NCBI RefSeq assembly: GCF_006717145.1
Contig: NZ_VFQF01000001.1
Span: forward strand, 2,046,001-2,110,000
Direction of reading: 5' to 3'
DNA length: 64,000 nucleotides
Source: Humibacillus xanthopallidus
Lineage (GTDB): Bacteria; Actinomycetota; Actinomycetes; Actinomycetales; Dermatophilaceae
Part shown: positions 16,542 through 25,561 of the stretch, piece after piece
How positions within the stretch are numbered: position 1 is the first letter of the stretch
How the letters are laid out: every line of letters starts with the position of its first letter
Position numbers and translations under genes: made by a program
The notes under the pieces: model-generated
What the model saw: the letters and a program-made list of their open reading frames with translations, nothing else
Database searches by the model: none
What the model was told of the DNA's origin: nothing

Positions 16542-17561
16542 TCAGGCCTTGAGCTCGGGGGCGACCGTCTGCTCGAAGAGCTCGATGCCCGAGCGGTCGT
16601 ATGCCGCCTCCGCGAAGTAGGTGATCGCGTACGTCATGCCACGCGCCTCCATGTCCTTCAGCGTCGAGACGATCTTGTCGGTCGTGCCGACGGCGGGCTG
16701 CTTGCGCAGGTCCTCGACGGCGGCGGCGGCCTTCTCGTCGGCGACGCCGCCCTTGCGCAGCAGCTCGCCGTAGAACTGGAGGCGGTCCTCGACGTCGGCG
16801 TCGGTCTCGCCGATGACGACGTTGTAGTTGGCCGAGCGCACGATCTCGCCGAAGTCGCGGCCGAGGTCGACGCAGTGGCCCTTGAGGATCTCGCTCTTGT
16901 GGTCGAAGCCCTCGGCGCTGCCGTCGAAGTTCGTGTAGTCGGCGTACTGCGCCGCGATCTTAAGCGTCACCTTCTCGCCGCCACCGGCGATCCACATCGG
17001 GATGCCGTTGAGGGCGCTGCCCGGGTGGCTCGTGCCCTGCAGCGGGCGGGGCGCGCAGATGGCGCCGTCGACCTGGTAGTACGTCCCGTCGAGCGTCGCC
17101 GAGCCCGACATCCACATGTCGCGGAAGATCTGGACGCCCTCGCGCAGCGCGCCGAGGCGGTCACCGGCCTTGGGGAAGCCGTAGCCGTAGGCGCGCCACT
17201 CGTGCTCGTACCAGCCGGCGCCGATGCCCATCTCGGTGCGGCCGCCCGAGATGACGTCCACGGTCGCGGCGACCTTCGCGAGGTAGGCGGGGTTGCGGTA
17301 GGCCATGCAGGTGCACATCTGGCCGAGACGCACCCGGCTCGTAACGGCGCCGAAGCCGGCCATGAGCGACCACGCCTCGTGCGTTGCCTCGCCGGACGGC
17401 TGGGGCACGGTGTGGAAGTGGTCGTAGACCCAGATCGACTCGAAGGTGTCGCCGTCGTCGGCATGTCGGGCGAGACCGGCCATCACCTCCCACTGCCGAG
17501 CCGGCTCGATGCCGACGAGATCCATGCGCCAACCCTGGGGAACGAACAGTCCGAATCGCAT
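16542..17561 (-). CDS. LLM-class F420-dependent oxidoreductase
   Basis: This 339-residue luciferase-like TIM-barrel protein starts MRFGLFVPQGWRMDLVGI and carries ESIWVYDHFHTVP, the stretch CMAYRNPAYLAKVAATVDVI then SGGRTEMGIGAGWYEHEW, and the late WIAGGGEKV. These are standard for actinobacterial F420-dependent members of the family. Substrate is unknown. ATG 17561 has a CAGGAT hexamer 6 nt upstream. It stands alone, convergent with the nonulosonate plus operon and divergent from the CoA-binding gene. FMN rather than F420 as cofactor is possible but less usual for this subgroup. Confidence 0.85.
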   Translation of the reverse strand: MRFGLFVPQGWRMDLVGIEPARQWEVMAGLARHADDGDTFESIWVYDHFHTVPQPSGEATHEAWSLMAGFGAVTSRVRLGQMCTCMAYRNPAYLAKVAATVDVISGGRTEMGIGAGWYEHEWRAYGYGFPKAGDRLGALREGVQIFRDMWMSGSATLDGTYYQVDGAICAPRPLQGTSHPGSALNGIPMWIAGGGEKVTLKIAAQYADYTNFDGSAEGFDHKSEILKGHCVDLGRDFGEIVRSANYNVVIGETDADVEDRLQFYGELLRKGGVADEKAAAAVEDLRKQPAVGTTDKIVSTLKDMEARGMTYAITYFAEAAYDRSGIELFEQTVAPELKA

Positions 17562-17567
17562 CCCCCC

Positions 17568-17573
17568 ATCCTG
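17568..17573 (-). promoter_or_regulatory. Candidate -10 (CAGGAT) of LLM oxidoreductase gene
   Basis: The hexamer is followed by six G and ATG 17561, consistent with leaderless initiation. Confidence 0.35.
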
Positions 17574-17616
17574 TCACTCCCCTCCGCTGCTCGCCCGGGT
17601 GCCCGGTCGTGCCACG

Positions 17617-18090
17617 ATGAGCGACATGAGCTCCCACTACAACGCGCCCGAGGTGGTCCGCGACCTGCTCCACACCCCCGCGACCTGGGCGGTCGTTGGC
17701 CTCGGAGACAACCCGGACCGGACGGCATACCACGTGTCGCTCTGGCTGCAGCGCGAGCTCGGCATGCACCTCGTGCCCGTGCACCCGAGCGCCGCGACGG
17801 TGCACGGCGCCACGGGCTACGCCACGCTCGCCGACATCCCTGACCACACGGTCGTCAAGGTCGTCGACTGCTTCGTCAACAGCGCCCACGTCGGCGCCGT
17901 CGTCGACGAGGCGATCGCCGAGCGCGAGCGGCTCGGCATCGAGGCGCTCTGGCTCCAGCTCGGCGTCGTCGACGAGGACGCCGCGCGCCGGGCCGAGGCG
18001 GCGGGCCTCGCCGTCGTCATGGACACGTGCCCCAAGATCGAGTGGCCCCGCATCCAGCCGGGCGACGGGGCCGACGCCGTCACCGGCTGA
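17617..18090 (+). CDS. CoA-binding domain protein (YccU family)
   Basis: A 157-residue Rossmann-fold protein of the CoA_binding_2 family. TWAVVGLGDNPDRTAYHVSLWL is the nucleotide-binding start. VHPSAATVHGATGYATLADI, VVDCFVNSAHVGAVVDEAI and the ending AGLAVVMDTCPKIEW complete the family pattern, including the late CPKIEW that is nearly invariant. No reaction is known for this family; CoA or a related nucleotide is the supposed ligand. Two starts are possible, ATG 17617 and ATG 17626, and no clear ribosome-binding site decides between them. It converges on purE. Confidence 0.85.
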   Translation: MSDMSSHYNAPEVVRDLLHTPATWAVVGLGDNPDRTAYHVSLWLQRELGMHLVPVHPSAATVHGATGYATLADIPDHTVVKVVDCFVNSAHVGAVVDEAIAERERLGIEALWLQLGVVDEDAARRAEAAGLAVVMDTCPKIEWPRIQPGDGADAVTG

Positions 18091-18106
18091 CCAGTCGCGC
18101 GGGGGC

Positions 18107-18655
18107 TCAGTCCTGCAGGCCTCGCGCCACCTGCTCGCGCAGCGCGGCGCCCTTGGCGTGCGCCTGGTCGCGCAGGTCGGACTGGAAGGTGAACATCTGT
18201 TCGCGCACGTCGGCGGCGAGGTCGTCGCTGCCGGAGCCGATGATGCGGGCGGCAAGCAGTCCGGCGTTGCGCGCCCCACCGATCGAGACCGTGGCCACCG
18301 GCACGCCCGCGGGCATCTGGACGATCGAGAGCAGCGAGTCCATGCCGTCGAGGTAGCGCAGCGGCACCGGCACCCCGATGACCGGAAGCGGCGTCACGGA
18401 GGCGAGCATGCCCGGCAGGTGCGCGGCTCCCCCGGCCCCGGCGATGACGACGCGCAGGCCGCGGCCGGCGGCGCCCTGGCCGTAGGCGATCATCTCGTCG
18501 GGCATGCGGTGGGCCGAGACGACGTCTGCCTCGTAGGCGATGCCGAACTCCTGCAGGGCCGCCGCCGCCTCGCGCATGACGGGCCAGTCGCTGTCGCTGC
18601 CCATGACGATGCCGACGACAGGGCTGCCGGCCGGGGTGAGGTCGCTCGCGCTCAT
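18107..18655 (-). CDS. purE: N5-carboxyaminoimidazole ribonucleotide mutase PurE
   Basis: PurE converts N5-CAIR to CAIR in purine synthesis. The 182-residue protein has [39 protein letters not shown] and GVPVPL, the class I PurE active-site loops including the catalytic His in SAHR. ATG 18655 overlaps the purK stop as ATGA, so the pair is translationally coupled, as is usual for purK-purE. It follows purK on the minus strand and ends 16 nt from the stop of the convergent CoA-binding gene. Confidence 0.95.
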   Translation of the reverse strand: MSASDLTPAGSPVVGIVMGSDSDWPVMREAAAALQEFGIAYEADVVSAHRMPDEMIAYGQGAAGRGLRVVIAGAGGAAHLPGMLASVTPLPVIGVPVPLRYLDGMDSLLSIVQMPAGVPVATVSIGGARNAGLLAARIIGSGSDDLAADVREQMFTFQSDLRDQAHAKGAALREQVARGLQD

Positions 18656-19905
18656 TCGGTGATCACTCCTCGGAGGTAGTCGGCGGCGTGCCCGGCGCGC
18701 TCGCGGGCGTCGGCGAGGTCGGGTCCGCTGACGTTGACGTGGCCGATCTTGCGGCCGGGGCGCACCCCCTTGCCGTAGACGTGCACCTTGGCGCCGGGGT
18801 CGCGAGCCATGATGTGCCGGTATGCCGGGTAGAGGTGCTCGTAGTCGCCGCCGAGCACGTTTGCCATGACGGTCCACGGCGCGGTCGGGCGGGGGTCGCC
18901 GAGCGGGAGGTCGAGCACGGCGCGCAGGTGCTGCTCGAACTGCCCCGTGACGGCCCCGTCCATCGACCAGTGACCGCTGTTGTGCGGGCGCATCGCGAGC
19001 TCGTTGACGACGTATGCCGCCCTGCCGTCCCCACCGGCCCGCACCTCGAACATCTCGACGGCGAGGACTCCGGTGACGCCGAGCTCGCCCGCGATGCGCA
19101 GTGCGGCTTCGGTGACGACCGACGCGAGGTCCGGGTCGAGACCCGGTGCCGGTGCGAGCACCTCGGTGCAGATGCCGTCGGTCTGCACCGTCTCGACGAC
19201 GGGCCAGGCCGCGGCCTGGCCCGAGGGGCTGCGGGCGATGAGCACGGCGAGCTCGCGCACGAAGTCGACCTTCTCCTCGAGGAGCAGGCCCCCCTCGACC
19301 GGCCCTGGCTCGCCCACGCGGCCCAGCCAGTCGGCGAGCTCGTCGGCGGACGAGACGACGCTCACGCCCTTGCCGTCGTAGCCGCCCCGGGGGGTCTTGG
19401 CGACGATCGGCCAGCCGACGTCGTCACCGAAGGCGGTCACCTCGTCGGCGGTCGTCGCCCGGGTCCAGCGCGGGCAGGCGATGCCGAGACCGTCGAGGCG
19501 CTCGCGCATGGCGAGCTTGTCCTGCGCGAACTGCAGCGCGGCGCGCGTGGGGTGGACGGCGACGCCGTCCTCCTCGAGGGCCTGGAGGATGTCCTGCGGC
19601 ACGTGCTCGTGGTCGAAGGTGACGACGTCGCACGACGCGGCGAAGGCGCGTACCGCCTCGAGGTCGGTGTGGTGGCCGACGGGAGCGCTCGGCACGACGA
19701 GTGCCGCCGCGGCGGTCTCGCTCTCGGCGAGGATGGACAGCTGGATGCCGAGCTCGACGGCCGGGCCCTGCATCATCCGGGCGAGCTGCCCGCCCCCGAC
19801 CACTCCGACGACGGGGAAGCCGCCCGGGGCTCGCTGGGGCCGGCTCGCTTGGCTCCGTGGGCTCGGCTGGCCCGGTTGGCTCGGTTCGCTCGTCGGCACG
19901 CTCAC
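18652..19905 (-). CDS. purK: N5-carboxyaminoimidazole ribonucleotide synthase PurK
   Basis: PurK is the ATP-grasp enzyme that carboxylates AIR with bicarbonate. The 417-residue protein has [21 protein letters not shown], the ATP-binding stretch [17 protein letters not shown] and the late [19 protein letters not shown]. The last of these is diagnostic for PurK. About 30 extra N-terminal residues (Ser, Gln and Pro rich) precede the domain and come from a degenerate GGCTCG-type repeat in the DNA. GTG 19905 is preceded by TAGGCT with an 8-nt spacer; GTG 19899 is an alternative. The gene is the first of the purK-purE operon. Confidence 0.94.
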   Translation of the reverse strand: MSVPTSEPSQPGQPSPRSQASRPQRAPGGFPVVGVVGGGQLARMMQGPAVELGIQLSILAESETAAAALVVPSAPVGHHTDLEAVRAFAASCDVVTFDHEHVPQDILQALEEDGVAVHPTRAALQFAQDKLAMRERLDGLGIACPRWTRATTADEVTAFGDDVGWPIVAKTPRGGYDGKGVSVVSSADELADWLGRVGEPGPVEGGLLLEEKVDFVRELAVLIARSPSGQAAAWPVVETVQTDGICTEVLAPAPGLDPDLASVVTEAALRIAGELGVTGVLAVEMFEVRAGGDGRAAYVVNELAMRPHNSGHWSMDGAVTGQFEQHLRAVLDLPLGDPRPTAPWTVMANVLGGDYEHLYPAYRHIMARDPGAKVHVYGKGVRPGRKIGHVNVSGPDLADARERAGHAADYLRGVITE

Positions 19906-19913
19906 GACGCCCC

Positions 19914-19919
19914 AGCCTA
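19914..19919 (-). promoter_or_regulatory. Candidate -10 (TAGGCT) of purK-purE
   Basis: Minus-strand TAGGCT lies 8 nt before GTG 19905, matching the leaderless pattern of the window. Confidence 0.45.
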
Positions 19920-19937
19920 GTCGCCGCTGGGCGGCGG

Positions 19938-20588
19938 TCAGCCCGCCGGGTCGCTGCGGCCCGCGCCCGTCGCGGCGGAGGCCCGGAGCTGGGCGGTCGC
20001 CCGCTCGTCGGACGGCTCGCCGAGCGCCTCCTCGAGGTGGCTCGGGTCGGCGAGGTCGGGGTGGTGGGTGCGCACGGCGGTGAAGGTCCACAGCTTGTTG
20101 AGCACGAACGACACGGGCGTGACGACCGCGATGACGATGAGCTGCGCCCAGTAGAGGCGGGTCCGCAGGCCGGTCGAGTTGTCGAAGATCGCCTCGGGCA
20201 GGTGCAGCGGCGACCCCTCGTGCATGAGCAGGGTGAGCAGCACGAGCCCGACGAGCTGGCCGAGCAGCCCGACGGTGAAGAACGGGAGGTACTCGCGCCA
20301 CCACGCCGCCCGGTGGTTCGAGCGGAAGGTCCACGACCGGTTGAGCTGGAAGTTCCAGAGGTTGGCCACGAGGAAGGCGATCGTCGAGTAGACGTGGTAC
20401 CACCGCACGTTGAAGTCGGTGAACGGGATGCCGACGATCGCCTCGCGGGCGTCCGGGCCGAGCTTCTTGACGACGATGAGCGTCAGCATGTTGACGAGCA
20501 CGCCGGAGGCGCCCACCAGCGCGAACCGGCCCAGCAGGACCCAGTTGTGGCGGTGGCGCACGAAAAGGAAGTGGTGCAGGCGCCTCAC
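19938..20588 (-). CDS. GtrA-like membrane protein
   Basis: This 216-residue protein has four hydrophobic helices in the GtrA arrangement: LLGRFALVGASGVLVNMLTL, then STIAFLVANLWNFQLNRSWTF, then LPFFTVGLLGQLVGLVLLTL, and LIVIAVVTPVSFVLNKLWTF. The paired NFxLNRxWTF and NKLWTF motifs mark the family. GtrA proteins are thought to help flip polyprenyl-linked sugars for cell-envelope glycans; the sugar here is unknown. GTG 20588 has TAGGGT exactly 6 nt upstream. The C-terminal 45 residues are charged and cytoplasmic. Confidence 0.87.
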   Translation of the reverse strand: MRRLHHFLFVRHRHNWVLLGRFALVGASGVLVNMLTLIVVKKLGPDAREAIVGIPFTDFNVRWYHVYSTIAFLVANLWNFQLNRSWTFRSNHRAAWWREYLPFFTVGLLGQLVGLVLLTLLMHEGSPLHLPEAIFDNSTGLRTRLYWAQLIVIAVVTPVSFVLNKLWTFTAVRTHHPDLADPSHLEEALGEPSDERATAQLRASAATGAGRSDPAG

Positions 20589-20594
20589 GCGGGC

Positions 20595-20600
20595 ACCCTA
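20595..20600 (-). promoter_or_regulatory. -10 element (TAGGGT) of gtrA-like gene
   Basis: TAGGGT with a 6-nt spacer before GTG 20588 predicts a leaderless mRNA. Confidence 0.55.
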
Positions 20601-20665
20601 CCCCGCGCGCCTTGGAGTCCGTCCCAGATCGCGGGGAAGCGGGCTCGCAGCGACCTCGGGGCGGG

Positions 20666-21694
20666 TCAGTCCGTCTCGGCCTCGGAGAGGAAGAGCGCGA
20701 ACCTGGCCGGCTGGGCCTGCACGAGGTCGAGGCGGCCCCCGTTGGACTCGGCGAGGTCGCGGGCGAGGGCGAGGCCGAGGCCGGTACTGCCGCCCGCGCC
20801 ACTGCTCACCGACCGCTCGAAGATGTGCGGGGCCATGGCCGAGGGCACGCCGTCTCCCTGGTCGCTCACCTCGACGATGACGGAGGGTCCCGAGCGGCGC
20901 GCGTGGACGTCGACGGTGCCCCGACCGTGCACGAGGGAGTTCTCGAGCAGGGTCGAGAGCACCTGCGAGAGCGCGACCGGTGTGGAGCGCACGAAGAGGC
21001 CCCGCTCGCCCCTGACCCGCACCGACCGGCGGGCCTGCTCGAAGGCCGGCTGCCACTCGCGCTGGAGGGCCGCGATGACGGAGTCGAGCGACACGGCCGG
21101 GGCCGGCCCACCGGACCCACGCGTGCGTCCGAGGAGGTCGTCGACGACGCGGGTGAGGCGCTCGACCTGGGCGATCGCGATGTTCGCCTCCTCCTTGACG
21201 ACGTCGGCGTCGTCGGTGACCGAGATCTCCTCGAGGCGCATGAGCAGGGCGGTGAGCGGGGTGCGCAGCTGGTGTGAGGCGTCCGAGGCGAAGTCGCGCT
21301 CGGCCGCGAGCGACTTCGTCATGTCGTGGGCGCGGCGGGTCATGACCTCCGAGACCGTGTCGATCTCGGCGATGTCCGATCGCACGGGGGCGAGGCGCGC
21401 CTCCCCTGCCGAGAGGCGCTTGGCGACGGCGACGAGGTCCTGCGACGCCCGCTCGACGTGCGAGCGCGTGCCCGTCGTCGCGAGGTGGCCGGCGAGCACG
21501 CCGAGGGCCCCGACCCCCATCATGACGGCCGCGAAGCGGGCCACGCCCGTCGTCGGGTCGGCCGTCAGCCAGGTCGCGACGACGGCGGCACGAGTCGTGA
21601 CGACCCACCACACGACCCCCGTCGCGAGCACCGCCGCGACGACCGCGCAGACGAGCGCACTCGTGAGCGAGGTGCGCGCGAGCTGCCGGCGCAC
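20666..21694 (-). CDS. Sensor histidine kinase
   Basis: A 342-residue membrane kinase. Two hydrophobic helices near residues 10-32 and 50-70 enclose only a short loop, so a large external sensor domain is absent. The dimerisation helix carries the phospho-acceptor His in SDASHQLRTPLTALL. The ATPase domain shows the N box LLENSLVHG, DQGDGVP and STGLGLALARDLAES. GTG 21694 follows the response-regulator stop by 2 nt, so both are one operon with the regulator first. The signal and target genes are not evident. Confidence 0.93.
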   Translation of the reverse strand: MRRQLARTSLTSALVCAVVAAVLATGVVWWVVTTRAAVVATWLTADPTTGVARFAAVMMGVGALGVLAGHLATTGTRSHVERASQDLVAVAKRLSAGEARLAPVRSDIAEIDTVSEVMTRRAHDMTKSLAAERDFASDASHQLRTPLTALLMRLEEISVTDDADVVKEEANIAIAQVERLTRVVDDLLGRTRGSGGPAPAVSLDSVIAALQREWQPAFEQARRSVRVRGERGLFVRSTPVALSQVLSTLLENSLVHGRGTVDVHARRSGPSVIVEVSDQGDGVPSAMAPHIFERSVSSGAGGSTGLGLALARDLAESNGGRLDLVQAQPARFALFLSEAETD

Positions 21695-21696
21695 GG

Positions 21697-22374
21697 TCAG
21701 TCTGCCTGCGGCCGCTCGAAGCGGAAGCCGACGCCACGGACGGTGGCGATGTACTGCGGCGACGTCGCATCGTCACCGAGCTTCCGGCGCAGCACCGAGA
21801 TGTGCATGTCGAGCGTCTTCGTCGAGCCGAACCAGGCGGTGTCCCAGATCTCGCGCATGAGCTGCTCCCGCGAGACGACCTTGCCCTGCTCACGCACGAG
21901 CACGCGCAGCAGGTCGAACTCCTTGGCCGTCAGCTGCAGCTCGAGCCCCTTGAACCAGGCCCGGCGGCCGTCGGAGTCGATGCGCACGAGCTCACCGGCC
22001 ACCGGGGCGTCGGACGGGGTGCGGCGCAGCAGGGCCCGCACCCGGGCGAGCAGCTCGGCGAGGCGGAAGGGCTTGGTGACGTAGTCGTCGGCGCCCGCGT
22101 CGAGCCCGACCACGGTGTCGACCTCGTCGGCGCGTGCCGTGAGGATGAGCACGGGGATCGTGCGGCCTTCGGCCCGGATGCGCCGGCACACCTCGAGCCC
22201 GTCGATCTTCGGCAGGCCGAGGTCGAGCAGGACGAGGTCGGGGTTCTCCTTCGCGCCGTCGAGGGCTGCCGCCCCGTCCTCGCGCACGTCGACCTCGTAG
22301 CCCTCACGCCGCAGGGCCCGGGCCAGTGGCTCCGAGATGGCGGGGTCGTCCTCCGCCAGGAGCACTCGAGTCAT
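21697..22374 (-). CDS. OmpR/PhoB-family response regulator
   Basis: This 225-residue regulator has a receiver domain (acidic pair EDD near residue 9, phospho-acceptor Asp in LVLLDLGLP, and TKPF) and a winged-helix DNA-binding domain (LTAKEFDLLRVLVREQGKVV, then TLDMHISVLRRKLGDD). ATG 22374 has a GAGGA ribosome-binding site upstream. It is cotranscribed with the kinase gene 2 nt downstream. The DNA target is unknown; the operon may control its own expression. Confidence 0.94.
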   Translation of the reverse strand: MTRVLLAEDDPAISEPLARALRREGYEVDVREDGAAALDGAKENPDLVLLDLGLPKIDGLEVCRRIRAEGRTIPVLILTARADEVDTVVGLDAGADDYVTKPFRLAELLARVRALLRRTPSDAPVAGELVRIDSDGRRAWFKGLELQLTAKEFDLLRVLVREQGKVVSREQLMREIWDTAWFGSTKTLDMHISVLRRKLGDDATSPQYIATVRGVGFRFERPQAD

Positions 22375-22489
22375 GTCACCGTCCTCAGTCCTTCGCACCA
22401 TCCGTCGCCCCGACGCGTCGAAGCCTATCCACAAGGCCGGGGCGCGCACGTCGCGGCCGACACCGTCTCAGCGGGTCGGTCGGCCTGCC

Positions 22490-22575
22490 CGACAGCCGCG
22501 GGCAGCCGCCAGGCAGCGGCCAAGCAGCGACCGGGCAGCCGCGTGCAGCCGCCGGGCACCCCCCGAGCAGCCTCC
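22490..22575. repeat. Degenerate GCAGCC repeats after enoyl-CoA hydratase gene
   Basis: About seven copies of a GCAGCCG-like word, mostly 8-12 bp apart, fill the intergenic space between the hydratase stop (22585) and the response-regulator start. They lack a clear dyad. I see no gene in the 210 bp between the two coding regions. Confidence 0.6.
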
Positions 22576-22584
22576 GACCAGCGC

Positions 22585-23388
22585 TCAGCGTCCGGGCCAC
22601 ACCGGCTTGCGCTTCTCGGCGAAGGCCGCGACGCCCTCGCGACGGTCGCCAGAGAAGGCCGTCGCCCGCCAGCACGCGTCCTCGACCTCCAGCCCGGTCG
22701 CGAGGTCGACGTCGGCCCCGAGGCGCATGGCCCGCTTGGCGTTGCGCAGCCCGACGGGCGAGTTCGCCGCGATCGTCGCAGCGAGCTCGAGCGCCCGGGC
22801 TCGCGCCGTGCCCGCCGGCACGACCTCGTCGACGGCGCCGAGCTCGAGCGCTGCTGCCGCTCCGAGCCGCTCGGCCGTGAAGATCGCGCGCGCGGCGCGC
22901 GACCACCCGACCCGGCGGACGAGCAGCTGCGTGCCGCCGCCGCCGGGGATGACCCCGACGCCCACCTCCGGCAGCCCGACGAGGGCGTCCTGCCCGGCGA
23001 TGACGAGGTCGCACGACAGCGCGAGCTCGAAGCCCCCGCCGAGCGCGAAGCCGTCGACGGCCGCGATCGCCGGCACCGGCAGCGCCAGCACCCCGCCGTA
23101 TGCCGCCCGGGCCAGCGGGCGCTGCTCCATGAGGTCCGCGTCGGTGAAGGAGCTGCGCTCCTTGAGGTCGGCCCCGACGCAGAACGCGCGGTCGTGGCTC
23201 GACGTCAGCACGACGCAGCGCACCGACTCGTCGGCGGCGACCTGGGTGGTGGCAGCGGCGATGGCCTGAGCCATCGAAGTGGAGACGGCGTTCATCGCCT
23301 CGGGTCGGTCGAGCACGATCTCGGCCACGTGCTCGAGACCGGGCAGCTCGAATCGGTCGACACGCACGAGCGCGGGACGGGACGGCAT
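22585..23388 (-). CDS. Enoyl-CoA hydratase/isomerase family protein
   Basis: This 267-residue crotonase-fold protein has the oxyanion-hole stretches AFCVGADLKERSSF and DGFALGGGFELALSCDLVIA, and ends with the family's FAEKRKPVW. The Glu in GLPEVGVGVIPGGGG matches a catalytic Glu of hydratases, so hydration of a 2-enoyl-CoA is likely. It may be methylglutaconyl-CoA or a straight-chain substrate. AAGGAG precedes ATG 23388. The gene stands alone; it could complement the acyl-CoA dehydrogenase and carboxylase genes elsewhere in the window, but nothing here proves that link. Confidence 0.9.
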   Translation of the reverse strand: MPSRPALVRVDRFELPGLEHVAEIVLDRPEAMNAVSTSMAQAIAAATTQVAADESVRCVVLTSSHDRAFCVGADLKERSSFTDADLMEQRPLARAAYGGVLALPVPAIAAVDGFALGGGFELALSCDLVIAGQDALVGLPEVGVGVIPGGGGTQLLVRRVGWSRAARAIFTAERLGAAAALELGAVDEVVPAGTARARALELAATIAANSPVGLRNAKRAMRLGADVDLATGLEVEDACWRATAFSGDRREGVAAFAEKRKPVWPGR

Positions 23389-23429
23389 ACGGGCTCCTTG
23401 GTCTGCGCCGGTGACGGCGGGTGGGGGGA

Positions 23430-24596
23430 TCAGGTGGTGCCGCGGCCGGCGCTCGAGGCGCGCCGCAGCACCGAGGGGGTGACGGCGCCGACGCCGCGCA
23501 GCACCCGGCGGCGCTGCCCGGTGAGGGCGAAGCCCGACATGCTCGCGAGCTCACGGGCCATGGGCGCGTCGACGAGCACGGAGCCCGCACCGGCGACGGC
23601 GGTGAGGCGCGACGCCCGGTTGACGGTGGTTCCGAAGACGTCGCCGAGGCGCGAGATGATCGGCCCGCGGGCCATGCCGCACCGCACGTCGGGTAGCACG
23701 TCGTCCTCGGTCATCGTGTCGACGAGGTCGAGCGCGATGGCGGCGGCCGGCGCCGCGCCGACGGTCGTGAAGAGCACCTCGTCGCCCACCGTCTTGATGA
23801 GGCGCCCGCCGTGGGCGGTGATGACGTCGGCCGACAGGGCCTCGAAGCGCGAGACGAGTCGGGCGAGGTCGCGCTCCGACAGGCGGCGCACGAGCGCCGT
23901 GAAGTTGACGAGGTCGGCGAAGCCGACGGAGCGCATCTTCGTCAGGCCGAAGGACTCCGGGTCGGCATCGGCCATCATGCGCGAGACCGTCGCCGACAGG
24001 TGCCGCCTCCACGCGTAGACGAGCAGCGGCTCGAGGCGGTCGGTCAGCTCGGCGAGGCGGCGCGCCGTCTCGGCCGCCGTCTCGACGCCTGGCACCGACC
24101 GTGACTCCGGCGACTCCGTCGACTCCGGCGACTCGGACGGCTCCTGACCCGCGGTGCCCCCGGGGCCCGTCGCACCGTCCGCCGCGCCGCCCAGTTCGGC
24201 CGGCGCGCCGTGCTCGGCCTCGATGCGCAGGGTCGCCTCCGCCTCGACCGCCTCGGCGATGAGCTGCGACTGCCACCCGGCGAGACGGTCGGCCGACCGC
24301 GCGAAGGCGCGGGTCATCGCGAGCGCCGTGGGCTCGTCGAGCAGCCCTTCGCGCACGATGCCGGCGACCGTCGCGAGCGCCTGCTGGTCAGCCTCGGTGA
24401 AGAGCTCGTCGTCGGTGTCGACGACGGGGAAGCCGAGGGCGTGCCAGAACTTGCGCGCCGACAGGAGCGACACCTCGGCGCCGCGGCTCACGTCACGCCG
24501 CCGGAGCACGCGGGGCTGGCCGAGCAGCTGCTCGGTGAAGTCCTGCCCAGCCCGGTCGGCTGGATCGGAGCCCGGCGCGGTCATGGCATCGATCAT
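23430..24596 (-). CDS. Class III adenylate cyclase with N-terminal regulatory domain (Rv1264/Rv2212-like)
   Basis: A 388-residue soluble cyclase. Residues 1 to about 200 are a helical domain with RKFWHALGFPVVDTDDELFT, similar in layout to the autoinhibitory, pH-responsive domain of mycobacterial Rv1264 and Rv2212. The catalytic domain has the metal Asp in GFADLVNFTALVRR, the Lys and second metal Asp in LIKTVGDEVLFT, and the transition-state Asn/Arg pair in TTVNRASRL. All expected catalytic residues therefore appear present, and ATP to cAMP is the predicted reaction. A Ser/Glu/Pro-rich hinge separates the domains. ATG 24596 or ATG 24584 could start it. Confidence 0.9.
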   Translation of the reverse strand: MIDAMTAPGSDPADRAGQDFTEQLLGQPRVLRRRDVSRGAEVSLLSARKFWHALGFPVVDTDDELFTEADQQALATVAGIVREGLLDEPTALAMTRAFARSADRLAGWQSQLIAEAVEAEATLRIEAEHGAPAELGGAADGATGPGGTAGQEPSESPESTESPESRSVPGVETAAETARRLAELTDRLEPLLVYAWRRHLSATVSRMMADADPESFGLTKMRSVGFADLVNFTALVRRLSERDLARLVSRFEALSADVITAHGGRLIKTVGDEVLFTTVGAAPAAAIALDLVDTMTEDDVLPDVRCGMARGPIISRLGDVFGTTVNRASRLTAVAGAGSVLVDAPMARELASMSGFALTGQRRRVLRGVGAVTPSVLRRASSAGRGTT

Positions 24597-24629
24597 GCCA
24601 GCCGCCCCGCCGTGCGCATCACGGGAACG

Positions 24630-25538
24630 TCAGGGCCGGCGCACGTGCACGACGTCGCCCGCGGCGAAGGTCCGCCGCCCGCCCGCCGTGACGACGACGA
24701 GGCCCCCGTCGCGGTCGATGTCGACGGCGTCGCCGACGGCCTCCTGACCGCCCGGCAGGTGCACCCGCACCCGCGCCCCCACCGTGGAGCAGGCGGCCAC
24801 GTAGGCCGCACGGGTCGGCTCGTCGACGGCCCCGACGACGGGTGACGCCGGGGACGCCGTCTCGTCGAGGCCGCGCAACAGGGCGGCGAGCTCGCGCAGG
24901 TAGGCGACGACGACGTCCTCCCGGCGCACCACCGCGCCGGCGAGGGCGAGCGAGGTGGCCGTGTCGACGGGCAGCTCGTCGCGCGCCTGGTCGACGTTGA
25001 CCCCGGTGCCCACGACGACGACGTATGCCGTCTCGCGGGCTCCCCCTGCCCGCGCCGGGATCGCGACGAGCTCGCAGAGGATGCCGCTCACCTTGCGGTC
25101 GTCGTCATCACCGAGGAGGACGTCGTTGGGCCACTTGAGGCGCGGGTCGAGCTCGTGTCCCGCCGCGCGGCTGACCACCCGCAGTGCCCGTGACAGCGCG
25201 AGACCCGCGAGCAGCGGCAACCATCCCGCCACGGCGGGGTCCGTGACCGGCACGGCGCACGACACGGCGACGGAGGCCCGGTCCGGCACCTCCCACACCC
25301 GTCCGAGACGCCCGCGCCCGCCGGTCTGGTGGTCGGTCAGCACCACCCACCAGAGGCCACCATCGCGCGCGGCGGGCGAGACGGCATACGGCCCGGTGGG
25401 GGTGGCGACACCCGTGACGAGCTCGCGCAGCCGGGTGTTGGTCGAGGCCAGCGCAGCATGGAACTCGACGCCGCGCCACGGCTGCCCCGACGTGACCAAC
25501 CCCGCACCGACGATCTCCGCGTCAAGCGAATCGCGCAC
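24630..25538 (-). CDS. birA: Biotin-[acetyl-CoA carboxylase] ligase BirA
   Basis: This ligase attaches biotin to the carboxylase carrier domain. The 302-residue protein lacks the N-terminal DNA-binding domain of the E. coli type (Group I). It shows STNTRLREL, QTGGRGRLGRVWE for biotinyl-AMP binding, LKWPNDVLL and VVVGTGVNV. GTG 25538 was chosen because TAGTCT lies 7 nt upstream and an earlier ATG would run into the divergent accD gene. Divergence from a carboxylase beta gene with only 23 bp between starts makes functional sense, since its partner biotin carrier (41900) needs this enzyme. Confidence 0.93.
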   Translation of the reverse strand: MRDSLDAEIVGAGLVTSGQPWRGVEFHAALASTNTRLRELVTGVATPTGPYAVSPAARDGGLWWVVLTDHQTGGRGRLGRVWEVPDRASVAVSCAVPVTDPAVAGWLPLLAGLALSRALRVVSRAAGHELDPRLKWPNDVLLGDDDDRKVSGILCELVAIPARAGGARETAYVVVVGTGVNVDQARDELPVDTATSLALAGAVVRREDVVVAYLRELAALLRGLDETASPASPVVGAVDEPTRAAYVAACSTVGARVRVHLPGGQEAVGDAVDIDRDGGLVVVTAGGRRTFAAGDVVHVRRP

Positions 25539-25545
25539 GCCGCCA

Positions 25546-25555
25546 AGACTAGAGT
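25546..25555. promoter_or_regulatory. Overlapping divergent -10 elements of birA and accD
   Basis: Plus-strand TAGAGT (25550-25555) lies 6 nt before ATG 25562. Minus-strand TAGTCT (25551-25546) lies 7 nt before GTG 25538. They share the bases at 25550-25551, so RNA polymerase cannot open both at once. Confidence 0.6.
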
Positions 25556-25561
25556 GCGGCC

